Below, piece by piece: positions 46,316 to 55,193 of a stretch of 64,000 nucleotides of DNA (position 1 is its first letter; every line of letters starts with the position of its first letter). The notes under the pieces are model-generated. The model was not told where the DNA came from and did not search any database. It worked only from the letters and a program-made list of their open reading frames with translations. A program made the translations under genes and the position numbers. Origin of the DNA: Nocardioides iriomotensis (GTDB taxonomy: Bacteria > Actinomycetota > Actinomycetes > Propionibacteriales > Nocardioidaceae); the NCBI RefSeq assembly GCF_004168035.1, contig NZ_SDPU01000021.1, forward strand, positions 248,001 through 312,000, written 5' to 3'.

Positions 46316-46929
46316 CCCACCGCGGTACGGCGGCCGTGGTGGCCGCGCTGTGCCTGCTGGTCGTCGTCGTGCTGGGCGTCGTGACCGCCGACGCGCCGCT
46401 CGGCGTCGACCGGACGGTCGGTGACGCGCTGTTCGCCGGCCGGTCCGGCGGGCTCGACGCCGAGGTCGCCGACGTCGTCACCTGGCTGGGGTCGGTCTAC
46501 CTGCTGGTCCCGCTGCTCGTGCTGCTGGTCGCCGTGCTGCCCTGGACCCGGCTGTCGCCGTGGCCGCGGGTGACGTGGTTCCTGGTGGTGTTCGGGCTGG
46601 CCGTCCTGTCGCGGATCGTGCTGCAGCCGCTGGTCGGGCGCGAGAGGCCGCCGACCGACACGGTGCTGAGCGACGGGCCTGGCGGCAGCTTCCCGTCCGG
46701 GCACATGGTGCAGGTCGTGGCCGCGGCCGGGCTGCTGCTCCTCGTCTACACCCGGCCTCGCTCCGCCGCCCGCCGTACCGCCGTGGTGGTGGCGACCCTC
46801 GTCGCGCTGACCGTCGCCTGGTCGCGGCTCGCGCTCGGCGTGCACTGGTTCAGCGACATCGTCGCCGGCACGGCGATCGGGCTGTTCCTCGTCGCGCTGG
46901 CGGTGGGGACGGAGCCGAAACGGGGATGA
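46312..46929 (+). CDS. PAP2 family phosphatase
   Basis: A 205-residue membrane phosphatase with about six helices. The three phosphatase motifs are present: GRERPP (motif 1), PSGH (motif 2) and SRLALGVHWFSD (motif 3). The active site faces outside; likely substrates are lipid phosphates such as undecaprenyl diphosphate or phosphatidic acid. The TTG start overlaps the XRE-cupin stop (TTGA, 46312-46315) and AAGGGAG (46298-46304) lies before it, so it is co-translated with the regulator. Confidence 0.87.
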   Translation: MTHRGTAAVVAALCLLVVVVLGVVTADAPLGVDRTVGDALFAGRSGGLDAEVADVVTWLGSVYLLVPLLVLLVAVLPWTRLSPWPRVTWFLVVFGLAVLSRIVLQPLVGRERPPTDTVLSDGPGGSFPSGHMVQVVAAAGLLLLVYTRPRSAARRTAVVVATLVALTVAWSRLALGVHWFSDIVAGTAIGLFLVALAVGTEPKRG

Positions 46930-46949
46930 TTCCTGTCCGCGGACTGGCC

Positions 46950-46955
46950 TAGGGT
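46950..46955 (+). promoter_or_regulatory. -10 element, leaderless ABC exporter operon
   Basis: TAGGGT ends 7 nt before the GTG of the ABC ATPase gene. Confidence 0.5.
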
Positions 46956-46962
46956 CGGTGTC

Positions 46963-47946
46963 GTGTCCCAGCCCGTGTCGCACCCCGACCCGACCGCGGC
47001 CCCACGCACGTCCTCGGAGGGGCCGCCGTCGCTGATCCGCGCGACCGGCCTGCGCAAGTCCTTCGGTGACTTCGAGGCGGTCCGCGGCATCGACCTCGAC
47101 GTGCCCGCGGGGGAGGCGTTCGGCTTCCTCGGCCCCAACGGCGCCGGCAAGTCCTCGACGATGCGGATGATCGCGGCCGTCTCCCCGCCGTCCGCGGGGG
47201 AGCTGCGCATCCTGGGGCTCGACCCGGCCACCCACGGCCCGCAGATCCGCGCGCGGCTCGGCGTCTGCCCCCAGGAGGACACCCTCGACACCGAGCTGAG
47301 CATCCGCGACAACCTCGTCGTCTACGGCCGCTACTTCGGCCTCCCGCGCAGCGAGTGCGCCAGCCGCGCCGACGAGCTGCTCCGGTTCTTCCAGCTCCAG
47401 GAGAAGGCCCGCCAGAAGGTCGAGAGCCTCTCCGGCGGCATGAAGCGGCGGCTCACCATCGCCCGGTCCCTGATCAACCAGCCCGACCTGCTGCTGCTCG
47501 ACGAGCCGACCACCGGCCTCGACCCGCAGGCCCGCCACGTGCTGTGGGACAAGCTGTTCCGGCTCAAGCAGCAGGGCGTCACGCTCGTGCTCACCACCCA
47601 CTACATGGACGAGGCCGAGCAGCTCTGCGACCGGCTGGTCGTGATGGACAAGGGCGAGATCGTCGCCGAGGGCTCGCCGCTCGCGCTGATCCGCGAGCAC
47701 TCCACCCGCGAGGTCACCGAGCTCCGTTTCGGGGTCGGCCAGCACGAGTCGCTCGCCGAGCGCATCGACGACCTCGCCGAGCGCGTCGAGGTGCTGCCCG
47801 ACCGGCTGCTGCTCTACACCGACGACGGCGAGGAGACGCTGGCCCGGGTCCACGAGCGCGGCCTCGAGCCCGCCGCGGTGCTGGTCCGCCGCTCCACGCT
47901 CGAGGACGTCTTCCTGCACCTGACCGGCCGGACCCTGGTGGACTGA
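46963..47946 (+). CDS. ABC exporter ATP-binding protein (DrrA/NodI type)
   Basis: A 327-residue ATPase. Walker A GPNGAGKSS, Q-loop CPQED, signature LSGGMKRRL, Walker B LLLLDEPTTGLD and H-loop TTHYMDEA are intact. The C-terminal extension (about 250-327) resembles NodI/DrrA proteins. It powers an ABC-2 exporter formed with the next two genes, which overlap in TGATG fashion. Substrate (antibiotic, lipid or oligosaccharide) cannot be told. Confidence 0.92.
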   Translation: MSQPVSHPDPTAAPRTSSEGPPSLIRATGLRKSFGDFEAVRGIDLDVPAGEAFGFLGPNGAGKSSTMRMIAAVSPPSAGELRILGLDPATHGPQIRARLGVCPQEDTLDTELSIRDNLVVYGRYFGLPRSECASRADELLRFFQLQEKARQKVESLSGGMKRRLTIARSLINQPDLLLLDEPTTGLDPQARHVLWDKLFRLKQQGVTLVLTTHYMDEAEQLCDRLVVMDKGEIVAEGSPLALIREHSTREVTELRFGVGQHESLAERIDDLAERVEVLPDRLLLYTDDGEETLARVHERGLEPAAVLVRRSTLEDVFLHLTGRTLVD

Positions 47947-48755
47947 TGACCAGCGTCCACGTCGACCCGGCCCCGGGGCGGATCGAGCGGCTCAACCGGC
48001 AGGTCGACTACTGGGTCACGGTCTACAAGCGCACCTGGCGCGGCTCGGTGATCAGCTCGTTCCTGATGCCGTTCCTGTACGTCGTCGCGATGGGCGTGCT
48101 GCTCGGCGGCCTCGTCGACAGCGGGGGAGCGTCGCTCGACGGCGCCCCGTCGTACCTCGCCTACATCGCGCCCGGCCTGGTCGCCGCCCACGCGATGCAG
48201 ACCGCGGCCGGCGAGACGATGTACCCGGTGCTCGGCGCCGTGAAGTGGAACAAGACCTACCTCGGCATGGTCGCCACGCCGCTGACCCCGGCCGACATCG
48301 TCACCGCCCACCTGGGCTTCGTGGTCTTCCGCGTGGCCACCGCGTGCGGCGCCTTCCTGCTGGTGCTCGGCGTGTTCGGGCTGTTCACGTCGGTGCTCGG
48401 CACGGTGCTGGCGTTCTTCGTGCAGATCCTCATCGGCCTCGCGTTCGGCACGCCGCTCTACGCCTACAGCGCGGGGCTCAAGGACCCGACGCCGTTCGCG
48501 GTGATCTTCCGCGTCCTGATCATGCCGCTGTTCCTGTTCAGCGGCGCGTTCTTCCCGGTGTCCAACCTGCCCGACGCCATCGAGTGGCTGGCCTGGCTGT
48601 CGCCGCTGTGGCACGGCGTCGACCTGACCCGCATGCTCACCCTCGGCACCGTCGACGGCCCGCTGGCGCTGCTCCACGTCGTCGTGCTCGGCACCCTCGC
48701 CGGTGTCGGTTACTGGTGGTCGATCCGCCGGCTGACGAGGAGGCTGATGCACTGA
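47946..48755 (+). CDS. ABC-2 type transporter permease (NodJ-like), first
   Basis: A 269-residue permease with about six helices and the ABC-2 pattern near the C-terminus (LFLFSGAFFPVSNLPDAIEWLAWLSPLWHGVDLTR). It couples to the upstream ATPase; both ends overlap neighbours as TGATG, so the three subunits are produced together. Similar in size and layout to the next permease, from which it probably diverged to form a heterodimer. Confidence 0.9.
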   Translation: MTSVHVDPAPGRIERLNRQVDYWVTVYKRTWRGSVISSFLMPFLYVVAMGVLLGGLVDSGGASLDGAPSYLAYIAPGLVAAHAMQTAAGETMYPVLGAVKWNKTYLGMVATPLTPADIVTAHLGFVVFRVATACGAFLLVLGVFGLFTSVLGTVLAFFVQILIGLAFGTPLYAYSAGLKDPTPFAVIFRVLIMPLFLFSGAFFPVSNLPDAIEWLAWLSPLWHGVDLTRMLTLGTVDGPLALLHVVVLGTLAGVGYWWSIRRLTRRLMH

Positions 48756-49561
48756 TGGCCGTCGTCACCTCCGGCCTCGCCGCCAGCGCCGCCCGCTCGC
48801 GCTGGTCGCCCTCGTGGCGCATGGTGCTGCGCAACTACCTGGTGCACCGGCGCAGCAAGGTCTTCTTCCTCACCGGGTTCCTCGAGCCTGTGCTCTACCT
48901 CTTCTCGATCGGCATCGGGGTCGGGCAGCTCGTCGAGCCCTTCGAGTTCAACGGCCAGCTGGTGGGGTACGCCGCGTTCGTCGCGCCCGGCATGCTGGCC
49001 GCGTCGGCGATGAACGGCGCCGTGCTCGACTCGACGTTCTCGATCTACTTCAAGCTGAAGTTCGAGAAGCTCTACGACGCCGTCCTCGCCACGCCGATGC
49101 GCACCGTCGACGTCGCCCGCGGCGAGATCACTTGGGCTCTGCTGCGCGGCGGCGTCTACTCCGTCGGCTTCCTCGTCGTCATGCTGCTGATGGGGCTGGT
49201 CGACTCGTGGTGGGCGGTGCTGGCGGTGCCGGCCACGCTGCTGGTCGGGTTCGCGTTCTCGGCGGTGTGCATGGCGCTGACGACGTTCATGCGGTCCTGG
49301 CAGGACTTCGACCTGGTCACGCTCGGCGTGATGCCGCTGTTCCTGTTCTCGGCGACGTTCTTCCCGATCACCCAGTACCCCGGCGTGCTCCGCTGGGTCG
49401 TGGAGCTCACCCCGCTCTACCGCGGCGTCGTGCTCTGCCGCGAGCTCACCACCGGCGCGGTCACCTGGGCCTCCGCTGTCTCGGTCGTCTACCTCGTCGC
49501 GATGGGCCTGATCGGGCTCGCCGTCGTGTCCCGCCGGCTCGGCGCGCTGCTGCTGCGCTGA
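48755..49561 (+). CDS. ABC-2 type transporter permease (NodJ-like), second
   Basis: A 268-residue permease, paralogous to the previous gene, with the matching C-terminal segment LFLFSATFFPITQYPGVLRWVVELTPLYRGVVLCR. It is the last gene of the exporter operon; a 17-bp inverted repeat follows at 49601-49655. Confidence 0.9.
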   Translation: MAVVTSGLAASAARSRWSPSWRMVLRNYLVHRRSKVFFLTGFLEPVLYLFSIGIGVGQLVEPFEFNGQLVGYAAFVAPGMLAASAMNGAVLDSTFSIYFKLKFEKLYDAVLATPMRTVDVARGEITWALLRGGVYSVGFLVVMLLMGLVDSWWAVLAVPATLLVGFAFSAVCMALTTFMRSWQDFDLVTLGVMPLFLFSATFFPITQYPGVLRWVVELTPLYRGVVLCRELTTGAVTWASAVSVVYLVAMGLIGLAVVSRRLGALLLR

Positions 49562-49600
49562 CCGGCACGCAGTGCCCAGAACCGTGCCTCGGCGAGGTTC

Positions 49601-49655
49601 AACGGGTCACGAACGACGAGCCGCGACCGGCGTGTCGTGTCGTTCGTGACCCGTT
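49601..49655. terminator. long inverted repeat between convergent genes
   Basis: Perfect 17-bp arms (49601-49617 and 49639-49655; core cgggtcacgaacgac) separated by 21 nt, between the ABC permease and the convergent lipoprotein gene. It probably ends transcription from both sides. Confidence 0.65.
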
Positions 49656-49696
49656 TCCTGCCCGACTGCCCCGGCTGCCCGTGACGGTCGCCCGGC

Positions 49697-50602
49697 CTAG
49701 CGAGACAGCGCGGGCAGGGGCGGTGCGAACTCCAGCGCGACCGACGGCTCGTTGTCCGGGATGACGTCGTCCGGCCAGGTGGCGGTGGCGACGTGCTCGG
49801 TGCCGTCGAGGGTCACCACGACCCGGTAGGTGAAGGTGTCGCCGGTCAGGGTCGTGGCCTCGTGCGCGGCCCGGTCGCCGAGCAGCCAGGAGACCGACCC
49901 CTCCGGCTGGCACCCCGGCTGCCGGCGCGGCACCAGCGTGACGGTGCCGCCGGACGCGTCCCGCACCTCGATCGTCGCGTCGGCCGTGCCCGGCGTCGCC
50001 GCGAGGTTGGTGAGGGCCAGCTCGACCCCGTAGCTGTCGAGGGTCCCGTCGTGATCGGCCAGCACCGCCGCCCGCGCGGTCGGCTCGGGCAGCTCGCCAC
50101 TGGTCGGTGTCTCCCACCGGAACGTCGTGTACAGGTCGCCGCCGCCCTCCTGCGCACCCGCGAGGGTGACGTCGTACCGGCCGGCGAGCCCGACCGGCCG
50201 CACCACGGTGACGCCGTCCGGGCCGGGCCGCAGCTCGACCTGCTGGTGCCGGCCGCACCGGTCCCCGGCCGGGCTGAAGTCCGCCGAGAACGTCCAGCCC
50301 TCCAGCGGGTACGAGACGCGCACCTCGGCCGGGCTGCCCACGAAGTGCGGCTCCTCGGGCGGTGCGCCGTCGGCGCAGACGTTGACGTAGCAGTAGGTCC
50401 AGGGGTCCAGCGACGCCGTGCCTCCGTCGTACGCGATCTCGACCGGCGGGGGTGCGTCGAACCGGTCGGGGCCGCCCGCCTCGTCGGGGCCGGTGCCGCG
50501 GACCACGGTGGCGGAGCCGCAGCCGGCCGCGAGCGCGGCCAAGGTCAGGAAGGGCAGCAGGGGCAGGATCGCCCGGCGGAGGGCGGGCGGTCGTCGGGTC
50601 AC
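49697..50602 (-). CDS. lipoprotein of unknown function
   Basis: A 301-residue exported lipoprotein: basic start, hydrophobic stretch and lipobox LAALAAGC (Cys28). The mature part is mostly beta-strand with a few cysteines (YCYVNVCADG, DRCGRH, PGCQPEG) and no family I recognise. It follows the acetyltransferase gene on the same strand by 36 nt. Probably attached to the outer face of the membrane. Confidence 0.75.
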   Translation of the reverse strand: MTRRPPALRRAILPLLPFLTLAALAAGCGSATVVRGTGPDEAGGPDRFDAPPPVEIAYDGGTASLDPWTYCYVNVCADGAPPEEPHFVGSPAEVRVSYPLEGWTFSADFSPAGDRCGRHQQVELRPGPDGVTVVRPVGLAGRYDVTLAGAQEGGGDLYTTFRWETPTSGELPEPTARAAVLADHDGTLDSYGVELALTNLAATPGTADATIEVRDASGGTVTLVPRRQPGCQPEGSVSWLLGDRAAHEATTLTGDTFTYRVVVTLDGTEHVATATWPDDVIPDNEPSVALEFAPPLPALSR

Positions 50603-50638
50603 GGCGGTTGGACGTCGCCGCGGCGGGGTCGGTTCCGG

Positions 50639-51148
50639 TCAGCTCGGGCCGAGCAGCTTCTGGTACCACTCGACGTCGATCCACTGGTCGAACTTGTAGC
50701 CGACCTCGCGCATCGTCCCGACGTGCTCGAACCCGACCGCCTTGTGCAGCGCGACGCTGCCGGGGTTGGGCAGCGCGACGAGGGCGACGGCGGTGTGCAC
50801 GCCGGACTGCGCCATCGTGTCGAGCAGGGCCGGGTACAGCAGCCGCCCGATGCCGCGGCCGCGGACCGACGGGTCGAGGTAGATCGACGTCTCGCGGGTC
50901 AGCTCGTAGGCGGGACGTGGCCGGTACGACCACGAGTAGGCGTAGCCGACGACGTCCTGGTCGTCGTCCACAGCGACGAGCAGGTGGTCACCCTCGTGGT
51001 TGCCCTCGAGCTTCTCGTGCCAGTAGGCCAGGGTCGGCGGCTCGAGGTCGAAGGTGGCGGTGCTGTTGGCGACCTCGTGGTTGTAGATCGTCGCGATGCC
51101 GACCAGGTCGGACTCGACGGCGGGACGGATGGTGACCTCGGATCCCAT
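50639..51148 (-). CDS. GNAT acetyltransferase, phosphinothricin N-acetyltransferase-like
   Basis: A 169-residue enzyme with the PAT family layout: IRPAVESDLVGIATIYNHEV, then Y-SWSYRPRPAYELTRETSIYLDP and the acetyl-CoA loop RGRGIGRLL. Such enzymes acetylate amino groups of small amino-acid analogues such as methionine sulfoximine. The real substrate is unknown. Divergent from the DinB-fold gene (35 nt between the starts). Confidence 0.85.
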   Translation of the reverse strand: MGSEVTIRPAVESDLVGIATIYNHEVANSTATFDLEPPTLAYWHEKLEGNHEGDHLLVAVDDDQDVVGYAYSWSYRPRPAYELTRETSIYLDPSVRGRGIGRLLYPALLDTMAQSGVHTAVALVALPNPGSVALHKAVGFEHVGTMREVGYKFDQWIDVEWYQKLLGPS

Positions 51149-51183
51149 GGCCTCATCCTTCCAGGCTGCGTCAGACTCTGCGC

Positions 51184-51708
51184 ATGAGCATCGAGCCGGA
51201 CACCAAGGACTGGACGTGGGTGCTGGAGCGGCCCTGCCCCGAGTGCGGCTACGACGCCCGCACCGTCGAGGCCGCCGAGCTGCCCGCGCGGCTGCGGGAG
51301 GCGTCGGCGCCGTGGCGTGACGTGCTCGCCCGCGAGGACGCCGCCGTCCGGCCGGCGGACAACATCTGGTCGCCGCTGGAGTACGCCTGCCACGTCCGTG
51401 ACGTGCACCGCGTCTTCGACGGCCGGGTCGAGCGGATGCTCACCGAGGACGACCCCGCCTTCGACAGCTGGGACCAGGACGCGACCGCCCTCGAGGGGCG
51501 CTACGACGAGCAGGACCCCGCGACCGTCGCCGGCGAGCTCGTTGCCGCCGCCGAGGCCGTGGCCGTCCGGTACGCCGGCGTCGAGGGCGACCTCTGGCGG
51601 CGCACCGGCCGGCGCAGCGACGGGGCGGTGTTCACGGTCGACTCGATCGGCCGCTACCACCTGCACGACGTCGTCCACCACCTGTACGACGTGGGGGCCG
51701 ACGGCTGA
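51184..51708 (+). CDS. DinB-fold (DinB_2) metalloprotein
   Basis: A 174-residue four-helix protein. Histidines placed like DinB/YfiT metal ligands are seen in EYACHVRDVH and in YHLHDVVHHLYDV near the C-terminus. The N-terminal CPECGY adds a possible second metal site or disulfide. Many actinobacterial members are thiol transferases using mycothiol; the function here is unproven. Confidence 0.8.
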   Translation: MSIEPDTKDWTWVLERPCPECGYDARTVEAAELPARLREASAPWRDVLAREDAAVRPADNIWSPLEYACHVRDVHRVFDGRVERMLTEDDPAFDSWDQDATALEGRYDEQDPATVAGELVAAAEAVAVRYAGVEGDLWRRTGRRSDGAVFTVDSIGRYHLHDVVHHLYDVGADG

Positions 51709-51721
51709 CGACGGCGGGTCG

Positions 51722-51727
51722 TACGCT
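51722..51727 (+). promoter_or_regulatory. -10 element, leaderless DUF3046 gene
   Basis: TACGCT ends 6 nt before the GTG of the DUF3046 gene. Confidence 0.45.
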
Positions 51728-51733
51728 CGACCC

Positions 51734-51931
51734 GTGCGGCACACGGAGTTCTGGGAGCGGATGGAGCAGGCCCTCGGGTCCGGCGGCTACGCCCGGCACT
51801 GGTCCGACCAGCACGTGATCGCCTCGCTCGGCGGGCGCACCGTCTCCGAGGCGCTCGACGCCGGCATGCCGCCCAAGGCGGTGTGGCGCGCGGTCTGGGA
51901 GACCCTCGAGCTGCCTGCGAGCCAGCGATGA
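51734..51931 (+). CDS. DUF3046 domain protein
   Basis: A 65-residue protein, complete DUF3046: RHTEFWERMEQALG, ARHWSDQHVIASLGGRT and PKAVWRAVWETLELP. It is small, soluble and found only in actinobacteria, usually just upstream of recA, as here. Function unknown. It starts at GTG behind a leaderless -10 and overlaps the MFS gene by ATGA. Confidence 0.85.
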   Translation: MRHTEFWERMEQALGSGGYARHWSDQHVIASLGGRTVSEALDAGMPPKAVWRAVWETLELPASQR

Positions 51932-53247
51932 CGCTGCCCGGTTGGGTGACCCGCGGCGTGGGTGGGCTGCGCTGGCCCGACCACGAGGTCGCGCGCGTCC
52001 AGCGCCGCACGCTCTCGGTGCTCGTCGTCGCGCAGTCGCTCGGTGGGGTCGGCATCACCATCGGGATCGCGGTCGCCTCGATCCTCGCCGAGGACCTCTC
52101 CGGCTCCGAGAGCCTCGCGGGGCTCGCGCAGACCGGCCAGGTGCTGGGCGCGGCGGTCGCGTCCTTCCTCCTCGCCCACCTGATGGGGCGGCGGGGCCGG
52201 CGGCCCGGGCTGGTCCTGGGCTACGCCATCGGCGCCGTCGGGGCGGCACTGGCCGTCGTCGCCGGGGTCGTCGAGTCGTTCGTGCTGCTGATCGTGGGCG
52301 CCACCCTGCTCGGTGCGACGACGGCGGCCAACAACCAGTCCCGCTACACCGCCACCGACCTGGCCCGGCCCGAGCGCCGCGCCCGCGCCCTGTCCCTCGT
52401 GGTGTGGGCGACCACGATCGGGGCGGTCGCCGGGCCGAACCTCACCGGCGTCGCCGGCCGGACCGCGCGCCAGCTCGGCATCCCGGGGCTCACCGGCCCG
52501 TTCGTGTTCGGCTTCGTCGGCATCCTCGCCGCCGGCGTGGTCGTCGCGGTGTTCCTGCGCCCCGACCCGCTGCTCGTCGCCCGCCAGGCCGCGATGGCCC
52601 GCGGCGCCGCCCCCGTGCTCGCCGGGACGTCGTGGGGCCGGGTCCGCCAGGTGCTCCGGGAGCGACCCGCCGTACGCGCGGGTGTGGCGGCGCTGTCCCT
52701 CGCCCACGGCGTGATGATCGCCGTGATGGTGATGACGCCGCTGCACATGCACCACGGGGGAGCGCACCTCCAGCTGATCGGTCTGGTGATCTCGGTGCAC
52801 GTGCTCGGGATGTTCGCGCTCGCGCCGCTCGTGGGCTGGGCCGCAGACCGCTTCGGCCGGCCGCCGATGCTCACCGTGGGCGCGGGCGTGCTGTTCCTGG
52901 CGCTGCTGCTCTCGGGGATGTCCCCGCCGGGCGCGTCGTGGACGATCGGGGTGGGGCTCTTCCTCCTCGGACTGGGTTGGTCGTTCTGCACGGTGGCGGC
53001 GTCGACGCTGGTCACCGAGTCCTCTCCGCTCGACGCGCGCACCGACGTGCAGGGCGCCGCCGACCTCGTCATGGGCGTCACCGCGGCGCTCGCCGGCGTC
53101 GTCGCCGGGCTGGTGATGGACGGCCTCGGGTACGTCGCGCTCAACGTCTTCGCGGCCCTGCTCGTCACCGGTGTGGCGACGGCGGCCGAGCTCGCGCGCC
53201 GTACCGCCGGCCGGTCCGTGGGCTCCGTCGGCGGCCCGCTCCTGTAG
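51928..53247 (+). CDS. MFS transporter
   Basis: A 439-residue major facilitator, about 12 helices, with HLMGRRGRRPG in loop 2-3 and WAADRFGRPPM in loop 8-9. It resembles drug-efflux type members. Its ATG overlaps the DUF3046 stop (ATGA), so the pair is co-translated. The recA control region follows. Confidence 0.86.
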   Translation: MTLPGWVTRGVGGLRWPDHEVARVQRRTLSVLVVAQSLGGVGITIGIAVASILAEDLSGSESLAGLAQTGQVLGAAVASFLLAHLMGRRGRRPGLVLGYAIGAVGAALAVVAGVVESFVLLIVGATLLGATTAANNQSRYTATDLARPERRARALSLVVWATTIGAVAGPNLTGVAGRTARQLGIPGLTGPFVFGFVGILAAGVVVAVFLRPDPLLVARQAAMARGAAPVLAGTSWGRVRQVLRERPAVRAGVAALSLAHGVMIAVMVMTPLHMHHGGAHLQLIGLVISVHVLGMFALAPLVGWAADRFGRPPMLTVGAGVLFLALLLSGMSPPGASWTIGVGLFLLGLGWSFCTVAASTLVTESSPLDARTDVQGAADLVMGVTAALAGVVAGLVMDGLGYVALNVFAALLVTGVATAAELARRTAGRSVGSVGGPLL

Positions 53248-53279
53248 CCCCGCGACACGCCCGCGACGCCTTCCCGTGA

Positions 53280-53302
53280 TCGAACACCTGTTCGGCTAGC
53301 CT
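53280..53302 (+). promoter_or_regulatory. LexA (SOS) box and promoter of recA
   Basis: The SOS box is tcgaac-acct-gttcgg (53280-53295), with the perfect core cgaac-N4-gttcg known from actinobacterial LexA sites. TAGCCT (53297-53302) directly downstream is a good -10, so bound LexA would block it. Confidence 0.88.
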
Positions 53303-53360
53303 GGGGACGACGCCGGGCCGCGGGATCGTCTTCCCCAGGTCCACAGGCCGGGGTCGAGAA

Positions 53361-53383
53361 CTGTCGGCGGGCCTCCCTAAGGT
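53361..53383 (+). promoter_or_regulatory. RecA-NDp (PafBC-type) promoter of recA
   Basis: ctgtcggcg (53361-53369), 8 nt, TAAGGT (53378-53383) matches the mycobacterial RecA-NDp pattern tTGTCRGTG-N8-TANNNT, which works without LexA and depends on PafBC. It lies downstream of the SOS promoter, so recA has two damage-responsive promoters. Confidence 0.75.
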
Positions 53384-53456
53384 TCCCGACACGATGAAGA
53401 AGACGACACGGTCCGCGCCCAAGCGGACGACCGCACAGACGGGACAGGTGACGGCC

Positions 53457-54503
53457 ATGGCCGGTGCAGACCGCGACAAGGCGCTCGACGCGGCGCTCGC
53501 GAACATCGAGCGACAGTTCGGCAAGGGTTCGGTGATGCGCCTCGGCGACGAGACGCGTGCACCGCTCGAGGTGATCCCCACCGGGGCGATCGCGCTCGAC
53601 GTGGCCCTCGGGATCGGCGGGCTCCCGCGCGGTCGCGTGGTGGAGATCTACGGCCCGGAGTCCTCCGGCAAGACGACGGTCGCCCTCCACGCGGTGGCCA
53701 ACGCACAGGCGGCCGGCGGCATCGTCGCCTTCATCGACGCGGAGCACGCGCTCGACCCCGACTACGCCAAGGCGCTCGGTGTCGACACCGACGCGCTCCT
53801 GGTCTCCCAGCCCGACTCCGGTGAGCAGGCGCTCGAGATCGCCGACATGCTGATCCGCTCCGGCGCTCTCGACCTGATCGTCATCGACTCTGTCGCGGCG
53901 CTGGTGCCCCGCGCCGAGATCGAGGGCGAGATGGGCGACAGCCACGTCGGTCTCCAGGCCCGGCTGATGAGCCAGGCGCTGCGCAAGATGACCGGTGCCC
54001 TCAACGGCGCCGGCACGACGATGATCTTCATCAACCAGCTCCGCGAGAAGATCGGCGTCATGTTCGGCTCGCCCGAGACCACCACCGGTGGCCGCGCGCT
54101 GAAGTTCTACTCCTCGGTCCGCCTCGACGTGCGCCGCATCGAGACGCTCAAGGACGGCCAGGAGATGGTCGGCAACCGCACCCGCATCAAGGTCGTCAAG
54201 AACAAGGTCGCCCCGCCGTTCAAGCAGGCCGAGTTCGACATCATGTACGGCCAGGGCATCAGCCGCGAGGGTGGCCTCATCGACGTCGGCGTCGAGGCAG
54301 GCCTGATCCGCAAGGCCGGTGCCTGGTACACCTACGAAGGCGACCAGCTCGGCCAGGGCAAGGAGAACGCCCGCACCTTCCTGCGCGACAACCCCGACCT
54401 CGCCAACGAGATCGAGAAGCGCATCCTCGAGAAGCTCGGTGTCGGCCCGCAGGTCGACACCGAGGCGCCGGTGAACGTCGAGCCGACCGGCATCGACTTC
54501 TGA
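53457..54503 (+). CDS. recA: recombinase RecA
   Basis: A 348-residue RecA that polymerises on single-stranded DNA, drives strand exchange and triggers LexA autocleavage. Walker [10 protein letters not shown], the [13 protein letters not shown] segment, [10 protein letters not shown] (Walker B), loops L1/L2 ([23 protein letters not shown] and [11 protein letters not shown]) are all present; no intein. [14 protein letters not shown] is the usual start. An in-frame ATG 63 nt earlier (53394) would add 21 basic residues and lies only 10 nt past the RecA-NDp -10, so it may be used on a near-leaderless transcript. recX follows after 10 nt. Confidence 0.97.
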   Translation: MAGADRDKALDAALANIERQFGKGSVMRLGDETRAPLEVIPTGAIALDVALGIGGLPRGRVVEIYGPESSGKTTVALHAVANAQAAGGIVAFIDAEHALDPDYAKALGVDTDALLVSQPDSGEQALEIADMLIRSGALDLIVIDSVAALVPRAEIEGEMGDSHVGLQARLMSQALRKMTGALNGAGTTMIFINQLREKIGVMFGSPETTTGGRALKFYSSVRLDVRRIETLKDGQEMVGNRTRIKVVKNKVAPPFKQAEFDIMYGQGISREGGLIDVGVEAGLIRKAGAWYTYEGDQLGQGKENARTFLRDNPDLANEIEKRILEKLGVGPQVDTEAPVNVEPTGIDF

Positions 54504-54513
54504 CGGCTCGCCC

Positions 54514-55152
54514 GTGACCCGACCGACGACCGGTGACGTTCGGCTCGGGGTCGACGCCTGGCTGGGCGGCGCACCCCGACCGGACGATCCGGCATTGCCC
54601 GGTGACTCAGCGCGGCCGGACGACCCGGTCTCGCAGGGTCCCGAGGCGGATCCGGAGTCGGTGGCCCGGGCGATCCTGCTCGACCAGCTCACGGGGCGTG
54701 CGCGCAGCCGCTCCGAGCTGGCCGACAAGCTCCGCGCCAAGGGCGTGCCCGACGACGTCGCCGGCCGGCTGCTCCACCGGTTCGAGGAGGTCGGGCTGGT
54801 CGACGACGAGGCGTTCGCCCGTGCCTGGGTGGAGTCCCGGCAGGCCGGCAAGGGCCTGGCCCGGCGCGCGCTCGCGCAGGAGCTGCGCCGCAAGGGCGTC
54901 GACGACGAGGTCGCCCGCGACGTCCTCGACGAGGTCGACCCCGACGACGAGGTGGAGGCCGCGCGCACCCTGGTACGTCGCAAGCTCCGCTCGGTCGCCC
55001 GCTTCGACCACCAGGTCCAGGTGCGCCGGCTGTCGGGGATGCTGGCTCGCAAGGGGTACCCCGCCGGGGTCGCGTTCCGGGTGGTGCGCGAGGAGCTCGA
55101 GGCCGCCGGCGCGGAGGTCGACGACCTGCCCGACAGCCTCGACGAGGGCTGA
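54514..55152 (+). CDS. recX: regulatory protein RecX
   Basis: A 212-residue inhibitor of RecA filaments. An N-terminal acidic/Pro tail (about 1-45) is followed by three helical repeats of RecX (ARAILLDQLTGRARSRSELADKL, VGLVDDEAFARAWVESRQ and DHQVQVRRLSGMLARKGYP). GTG start, 10 nt after recA, so it shares the recA promoters and its level follows RecA. Confidence 0.92.
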   Translation: MTRPTTGDVRLGVDAWLGGAPRPDDPALPGDSARPDDPVSQGPEADPESVARAILLDQLTGRARSRSELADKLRAKGVPDDVAGRLLHRFEEVGLVDDEAFARAWVESRQAGKGLARRALAQELRRKGVDDEVARDVLDEVDPDDEVEAARTLVRRKLRSVARFDHQVQVRRLSGMLARKGYPAGVAFRVVREELEAAGAEVDDLPDSLDEG

Positions 55153-55164
55153 ACCGGCGCTTTC

Positions 55165-55193
55165 TTGACCGGCCCTGGGGCGCGACCTAGCCT
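55165..55193 (+). promoter_or_regulatory. sigma-70-type promoter of rny
   Basis: TTGACC (55165-55170), exactly 17 nt, TAGCCT (55188-55193): the best primary-sigma promoter in the window. It predicts a leader of about 220 nt before rny, in which I see no gene. Confidence 0.75.

Noticed and set aside
53457-54503. Intein in RecA, as in some mycobacteria
   Set aside because: The protein is continuous and of normal length with intact L1 and L2 loops.
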